Origin: Combretum micranthum
Taxonomy: Eukaryota; Streptophyta; Magnoliopsida; Myrtales; Combretaceae
NCBI GenBank assembly: GCA_024138025.1
Contig: JAMXBD010000398.1
Span: 62,001 to 126,000 of the forward strand
Direction: 5' to 3'
DNA: 64,000 nt
Part shown: piece after piece, positions 58,359-64,000 of the stretch
Numbering within the stretch: the first letter of the stretch is position 1
Layout: each line of letters opens with the position of its first letter
The notes under the pieces: model-generated
Told to the model about the DNA's origin: nothing
The model's input: the letters and a program-made list of their open reading frames with translations, nothing else
The model's database searches: none
Made by a program: the position numbers and the translations under genes

Positions 58359-59834
58359 CTAAGCTTCTTTAATTTTCCGCTGAATCAACCTCACTTTATC
58401 CGCGGCTTCTTGTACCAATTCCGGCCCAATTGCTACCTTTTCCACTTCATCCCAAAACAAAGGGGATCTACAACGCCGTCCATACAAAGCTTCATACGGT
58501 GGCATCTGGATGGTGGAGTGATAGCTATTATTGTAGGCAAACTCGATTAGGTGTACATGACTATCCCAATTCCCTTTGAATTCCAAGGCACACGCTCTCA
58601 GCATGTCTTCTAGGGTTTGGATCGTCCACTCAGACTGTCCATCGGTCTGAGGGTGATAAGCCGTGCTAAAATGCAATTTGGTGCCCAAGCTCTTTTGCAA
58701 GCTTGTCCAAAACTTAGACCCGAATCTCGGGTCTCTATCGGAGATAATCCCTGCAGGTATGCCATGTAATCTTACGATCTCTCTGATATAGATTTTGGCT
58801 AATCTTTCCATTGAGTAGGTCATATTTATGGGTAAGAAATGCGCCGACTTAGTTAACCGATCCACTATTACCCATATTGCATCACAACCAGATGGAGTCT
58901 TGGGAAAACCACACACAAAATCCATGGATATTTGATCCCACTTCCATTCGGGAATGGGTAAGGGCTTTAGCAATCCGCCCGGTCTTTGGTGCTCTACTTT
59001 CACCTGTTGGCATACTGGACACTTCATCACATAATCTTCCACATCTCGCTTCATGCCATTCCGCCAATAGCGGCTTTTCAAATCTTGATACATTTTGGTG
59101 CCTCCCGGATGCATGGTATATCCGGAGTTGTGTGCTTCACTCATTATTTCCTTCCTCAACTCCTCGTCCTCTGGTACGCACAGTCTTCCCTTCATTCTGA
59201 CCACATCCTCATCATCTATGGCAAAGTCAAGGTATTTTCCTGCCTGGATTTCCCTTTTTATCTTTTGTATCACCTCGTCATACCTTTGGGCTTCTTTGAT
59301 TCTCCCTATGAGGGTCGGTTCCAGCACCAGGTTGGATATCTCCAGCTCGGCGCTTTGGTCTATGAACTCAATTCTTAGTTTCTCAAACTCCTTAATCAAA
59401 TATTTATGACTTGTGATCAAAGCGGCTACTTCCCCGTGATTCTTCCGACTTAGGGCATCCGCGACCGCATTTATTTTCCCTGGACAGTAATTTATTCCCA
59501 GATCATAATCTTTTATTAATTCCAGCCAGCTCCTTTGTCTCATGTTTAGCTCTTTCTGTGTGAACAGGTATTCAAGACTTTTATGATCCGTGTATATCTC
59601 ACACCTTTGCCCATATAGATAATGTCTCCATAGCTTCAAAGCGAAGACAACGGCAGCTAATTCCAGATCATGCGTAGGGTAGTTCTGCTCATGCGGTCTC
59701 AATTGCCGAGAAGCATATGCAATAACCTTCCCCTCTTGCATCAAGACGCATCCAAGGCCATTCCTTAAGGCGTCACTATGTACCGTATAGGACTTTTCTG
59801 GGTCCGGTAGAACCAAAATCGGTGCCGATACCAA
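58359..59834 (-). pseudogene. Chromovirus B RNase H and integrase
   Basis: 491 open codons. RNase [21 protein letters not shown] (the usual DAS is DAL), [44 protein letters not shown], so all four acidic positions are present. Integrase: HHCC from [18 protein letters not shown] to [12 protein letters not shown]; core Asp in [10 protein letters not shown], Asp in [15 protein letters not shown], Glu in [18 protein letters not shown]. Catalytic residues look intact. The frame is the same as the RT segment upstream and the chromodomain segment downstream, interrupted only by two TAG codons at expected Gln positions. Confidence 0.92.
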
Positions 59835-60495
59835 TCGTCGTTTTAATTCCTAAAAGCTCTGTTCCCTCTTGTCCGTCCAAATGAATTTTTCATTCTTTTG
59901 AGTCAATTGAGTCAGTGGCTTGGCTATCTTAGAGAAGTCCTTCACAAACTTGCGATAGTAGCCAGCTAATCCTAAGAAACTTCTTACCTCGGTAACCGTT
60001 TGCGGGGGCTTCCAATCCACTACAGCCTTAATATTTTCGGGGTCAACTGATATCCCATCACCGGTTACTACATGTCCAAGGAATGATATTTTGTCCAACC
60101 AAAAATCACATTTGGACAGCTTGGCGTACAGCTTATTATCCCGTGAAGTTTGCAACGCCAAACGAAGGTGTTCCTTGTGTTGCTCTTTAGTCTTCGAATA
60201 TATGAGGATGTCGTCTATGAAGACTATCACACACTTATCCAAAAGTGGCTTATAGACTCTATTCATAAGGTCCATAAATGCAGCTGGTGCATTAGTCAGT
60301 CCAATGACATTACCAGAAACTCTTAGTGTCCATAACGAGTACGAAAAGCCGTCTTGGGTACATCCTCAGGTTTAATCCTCAACTGATGATATCCCTAATG
60401 CAAATCAATGCGTGAGAACACACAAGCCCCTTGCAGTTGATCGAACAAATCGTCAATTCTTGGTAAGGGATACCGATTCTTGACAGTTACTTTAT
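59835..60495 (-). pseudogene. Chromovirus B reverse transcriptase, C-terminal part
   Basis: 59850-60275 reads [20 protein letters not shown] then the active site FIDD and [19 protein letters not shown], the [20 protein letters not shown] element and the connection region, ending at a TAG in QSF-x-ELK. Between 60276 and 60495 the palm region is degraded: [15 protein letters not shown] is recognisable but a stop and a frameshift disrupt it. Confidence 0.85.
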
Positions 60496-61306
60496 TCAGC
60501 TCCGATAGTTGATGCACAATCTCATCGATCCGTCTTTCTTTTTTACAAACAGAACGGGTGCGCCCCATGGCGACACACTCGGTCTTATAAATTTTTGATC
60601 CAAAAGCTCTTGTAACTGTGTCTTTAGCTCCTTCAACTCAACCGGTGCCATCCGATATGGTGCTTTAGATATCGGTTCAGTGTTTGGAGCCAAAACGATC
60701 TCAAAATCAATTTCTCTTTTTGGTGGTAATCCCGATAGGATCTCAGGAAACACATCCAAATACTCATTCATCACCGGTATATCCTTTTCCTCACGGGTTC
60801 CCTCCTCATCTAAGACACCTTCAATCGGTATTATCTCTTCATCCTCCATCATCAGCTCAAACGAGTTTACACCAAACCTTCTCGGAACTAGGGTTTCTCC
60901 CACAAATTCTACTTTCTCTCCCAATTGATCATAGAAACTCACTGTTTTCTTTTGACAATCCACTATCACTTTTACCTTACTTAGCCAACTCATCCCGAGG
61001 ATAACTTCGTATTTATTCATCTCCAACATTATCAAATCACTTTTGGAGCTGTGTCCATGAACTTCCAACGGACAATCCTTCACCAATTCTCTGGTTGACA
61101 CGACACTTCCTGTGGGGTCTTAATCCGTAGACTAACCGTAGTCGTGGCTATAGGCAATCCTAATCGGTTAGCCAAACTATTGGTGACGAAGGAATGAGTC
61201 GCTCCCGTGTCAAATAATGCATAAGCTTCCACGTCATTAACCCGTATGTGCCCTGAGGTCAACAAATATCCATCACATATGAACCCTACCACACTCTTAA
61301 GGCTAT
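60496..61306 (-). pseudogene. Chromovirus B protease and RT N-terminus
   Basis: Protease catalytic motif ALFDTGATHSFVTNSLANRL (Asp codon at 61209-61211) in the 61080-61292 frame. The second protease motif [20 protein letters not shown], a variable acidic linker and the RT entry motif [20 protein letters not shown] / [20 protein letters not shown] are in 60496-61101. One frame change lies near 61090. The protease frame can be followed upstream without a stop to 61306, the candidate intron acceptor. Confidence 0.85.
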
Positions 61307-61415
61307 CTACATAGGGTTCCTACTTCCAGCTTTCCCATATCATATTCAATTTTATTCAGGCAACAATTTAAATTCATAACTTAAATTTTAGCTAAATAGG
61401 GTTTTTGTTACTAAC
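61307..61415 (-). other. Candidate gag/pro intron of chromovirus B
   Basis: The minus-strand donor GTGACAG|GTTAGTAAC starts at 61415 and the acceptor CCCTATGTAG|AT ends at 61307. Length 109 nt, about 29% GC by hand count, much lower than the flanking coding sequence. The gag stop codon (TAG, 61411-61413) lies inside the donor. Removing the 109 nt is phase 1 and joins the gag frame to the protease frame exactly. No stop-free route exists without it. It could instead be a degenerate spacer. Confidence 0.5.
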
Positions 61416-62742
61416 CTGTCACCAGGCCGCTATCAGCGCCTTTGCTTTGATCCAAAGCTGCCAATTCCACATCCTCCTCCTCATCTTCCTCGACCATCCA
61501 CTGGCCTTCGAAGTTATATAACCTCATCCCATGCATTGCTGAAGCTGCTCCGCTCCCACTTTTGTTACCCGACCTCATAGGGTTGGTATTACTTGGAGTT
61601 CCATAGGGTCGAGCGACCATGCTTTTCCGCTGGGAACATTCAAAGGCGAGATGTCCCTTCTCCTTACAAATAAAGCAAGTCACAGCCAGTTTCTTTGGGC
61701 ACGTGTAGACCATATGGCCAGCGTCGCCACAGAAATAGCGTTTGTTTTTCAACAACTGGCACTGCCTAGGAGCGTGTGCTCCCTTACATTTCCAACATGT
61801 GACATTGGCCTTGAACTGGGTCGGCTTGTTGCTAGACTCATCCTTGAATCCTTGGTACGGTCTGTACCTCTTTCCTTTGAATCCTGAACTCAAGGCGTCG
61901 AATGGCCTCTTTCCAAATACCCTCTTTTCAGGCTCCTGGTACTTCCTTTTTATGGCCCCTTCAATTACCCGGGCCTTCTCTACCATTTCAGGATATGTCC
62001 TGACTCCAAACTCTTCCAACTTGATCCGCAGTTCCTCATCTAAGCCTCCCAGAAATACCTGCTTCTTTAATTCTTCACTATCCCTGAAAGACTCAGGTGC
62101 ATACTGGCAGCAAGTGAACGAACTCGGTTTCATTGTTCTACTGTCCTCCCCTTTTGCTTAACATGGAGGAAATCAGCACTATATTTCACTCTCAAGCTGG
62201 AGGGAAAATAATTGTTCAGAAATTCCCGGCGAAAGGTTTCCCAAGTGGCCGGAAGTCAAGTTCCTTCTCTTGGAGTCCCACCAGACCCGCGCATTGTACC
62301 TCAGCATATATGTTCCATATTCCAACTGCAGATAAGGTGGAATCTCGTATGCAGCAAAAGAACGCTCAACTTGAGCCAACCAGTCCTCGGCTTCATCTGG
62401 TTTACCGAATGCTCCATCAAAATACCGGTTGCTCTTAATAAAGTCCGGTAAGGAGCTTCGGTGGGGTCTCCTGTATGGCGGGGGTGGTGGCGGTGGCACA
62501 TTATAGGAATGCTCCTCTTGTGGAGCTGGTGCCTCTGCAGTCATTTCCCGATGATCTGGGTGGGGATGTGGGGCCGAATCCCGGGCACTTGCCCTGGGTG
62601 TGGGTTCTGAACCGGATTCTGATTTTGAATGAAGGTGTTCAGAAGGTTGGCCAATTGCCCAATTGCATTTAACACATCGCCCTGTTGATTTGGGTGCAAC
62701 TCCTTGAGGGTTAGTGGGGTGCAGCCGGTTGATCGGCTTCAT
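61411..62742 (-). pseudogene. Chromovirus B Gag
   Basis: The N-terminal part (62179-62742) has a Pro/His-rich stretch and a PPPPPPP run, then the capsid-like region (FDGAFGKPDEAEDWLAQVER, MLRYNARVWWDSKRRNL). A frame change and a stop around 62134-62178 lead into 61411-62133 (LKKQVFLGGLDEELRIKLEE, YPEMVEKARVIEGAIKRKYQ). Three zinc knuckles follow: CWKCKGAHAPRQC, RYFCGDAGHMVYTC and CFICKEKGHLAFEC. The middle one has Arg (CGC at 61738-61740) where the first Cys is expected. An acidic tail (VEEDEEEDVELAAL) precedes the stop in the candidate intron. Confidence 0.85.
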
Positions 62743-63325
62743 TCGGAGAGACTCTTGTTCCCAGTTCCGAATCCGTCGGTTTCGTCTGTTTATACATTAT
62801 TTAATGAATTTTTAGTATCTTTAGTAGGTTTTAGATTTCGAAAGGACTAGATTTGTTAACAAAGTTCAAAAGTTGCGAAAATCTGGAAATCAAACTTAGA
62901 AAGAAATGGAATTTCATAAATTCATATAATCATAAGGAGAATAAAAGAATTCACACATAGAGTAACAAGTTGAAATTTCATAACAATAATGTGAATGAAT
63001 GAATGCTCATGCAATCTATATGCGGTTAATGTTCTTTATGCCTCATGACTAGCATGCATGCTTTTCTCAACTCCTTTCCTTTGAAATAAACACGATCTTT
63101 TCATTACTTTAGCGAGCCATACAAATATTACATCAAGATTTTTGTTCCCAAAATTTGGCTAGCTAATTCCAATTCCGATTCTAAACAATTTCCCTATTCC
63201 CGAAAACATGACAAAATACAGGGAAAAAGAAACAAATAAAATACTAACTATCCTGAAATCCTAAGGCAAATTGGCATCCCGCATTGCCTACTACAAAATA
63301 AGAAAATCAGGACTCCTCTTGGACT
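62743..63325 (-). other. Non-coding spacer upstream of B gag
   Basis: About 580 bp, AT-rich, with no ORF or recognised motif, between the acidic upstream ORF and gag. Confidence 0.6.
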
Positions 63326-63981
63326 TCATGGGTTAGCTATCATCCGGTCTCTACTCATCACTAGAGTCATCGGGGTCGAGCTAGGAGGTCGTCTCCTGCT
63401 GGAAGAACCACCGTCGTCCCGTCGGATAAACAAACTAAGGTATTCCCTCGTAGTCATCCTCCGCTTCCTAGTAGGTCGGACTAAGGGTTCCTGGTCTTCA
63501 CTTTCCTCCTCTTCCTCAGTACCTTGCCCTTCCCTCGGGCTCACATCATTCTCCTCACCTCTAACTTCGGCTCACTCACCTGAGTCTCTACTACCTCATT
63601 CTCTCTTACTGGCTCTCCACCCATGCCTTCTACCTCCATAGGCTCGGGGGCTACAGGTTCAGCTACTACCATATCAAGTACAGGGGGATTTTCACCTTCT
63701 ACATAAACATCTCTCCACATCAAGGGGTCAAACTCGGGTTCCACCCTACCACTATCTGGTATCTCCAGCTCCCGATCAAAATCCCATACAATTGGGTTGG
63801 GTTCCGGATTCACTTCAGCTTCCGGCTCAACAGGTGGGGTAGGGGTTCTAGGAACTACATTTTCTTCCCAGTTAGGATCCTCCTCAGGGTCCTCTTCTTC
63901 TTCTTCTTCCTCCTCCTCACCAACTACAGGCGCCCCATTCAGTTGCATGCCTATATCAATAGCTGGAGGTGGAGCTATCAC
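63326..63981 (-). pseudogene. Acidic upstream ORF of chromovirus B
   Basis: Two overlapping frames. 63541-63981 encodes a strongly acidic, proline-rich protein (EEEEEEEEEDPEEDPNWEEN, PTPPVEPEAEVNPEPNPIVW, WDFDRELEIPDSGRVEPEFD). 63326-63544 encodes an acidic then strongly basic segment (TEEEEESEDQEPLVRPTRKR, FIRRDDGGSSSRRR). The two join naturally if one base is missing near 63541-63560. The open frame continues close to the window edge. No family is recognised. It lies where the 5' leader of B is expected, ahead of gag; extra ORFs upstream of gag are known in Ogre-type elements. Its length, frame and charge pattern suggest a real but decayed protein. Confidence 0.55.
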
Positions 63982-64000
63982 TCGGGGTGGGAGAATATCT

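Noticed and set aside
58877..59409. Plus-strand ORFs of 104-130 codons
   Set aside because: Antisense shadows of the well-supported chromovirus B integrase frame.
61651..62161. Plus-strand ORFs opposite B gag
   Set aside because: Antisense to the zinc-knuckle region of Gag, which has clear family motifs.
1..64000. Host genes, tRNA genes, satellite arrays and CRISPR-like arrays
   Set aside because: Looked for on both strands by reading; none supported. The GCCGGC arrays are irregular and degenerate, not CRISPR or satellite arrays.

Overview
This 64 kb window looks like retrotransposon-packed heterochromatin from a large, AT-rich flowering-plant genome, probably a eudicot. No host gene, tRNA, rRNA or CRISPR array was found. 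Everything that can be classified is LTR retrotransposon: one Athila-type Ty3/gypsy element, two Tekay/Del-like chromoviruses (A and B), a third LTR element (C), and many copies of one 3.3-4.8 kb LTR. That LTR reads TGTAAGCCCC...GGGGCGTGACA in its own sense. Its identity is fixed inside the window. B shows a PPT followed by this LTR (57836-57848 | 57835 leftwards), and C shows this LTR followed by an initiator-Met PBS (49375 | 49384). The isolated copies are therefore solo LTRs (S1-S9 below), and several have exact 5-bp target duplications.

Layout. Chromovirus A (+) is the oldest layer and is split over 26621-29384, 38960-39803, 43326-43653 and its 3' LTR 43654-45890. Inserted in A are: S4 (ends 26620), which contains S3 (pieces 4627-4906, 9729-10616, 23696-25919), which contains S1 (~1340-4626), S2 (4907-9723) and the Athila element (10622-23690); S5 (29385-38959), which contains S6 (31701-36474); and S7 (39804-43320). 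In A's 3' LTR lies S8 (45891-46122), cut by element C (46123-50006), cut in turn by chromovirus B (50007 to beyond the right edge, minus strand), whose 3' LTR contains S9 (50710-55116). Positions 1 to ~1335 are an unclassified repeat, possibly part of a copia-type LTR, that truncates S1.

Function. The Athila element has near-identical LTRs, a tRNA-Asp PBS, an intact gag, a frameshifted PR-RT-RNaseH-INT pol and a third ORF in the env position. B has an acidic ORF upstream of gag, gag with zinc knuckles, PR, RT, RNaseH, INT and a chromodomain, broken by a few stops and frameshifts. A is an old relic full of stop codons.

The most interesting signals are candidate splicing and promoter architectures: (i) a possible self-contained transcription unit for Athila ORF3 (GCCGGC array, leader, GTAAGT donor, TACTAAT branch site, acceptor 2 nt before the ATG); (ii) a possible 109-nt intron in B that would join the gag and protease frames exactly; (iii) splice sites conserved through the solo LTR family that outline a short leader exon; (iv) GCCGGC-type arrays just upstream of the TATA box in two unrelated families. 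All were read by eye and need RNA evidence.
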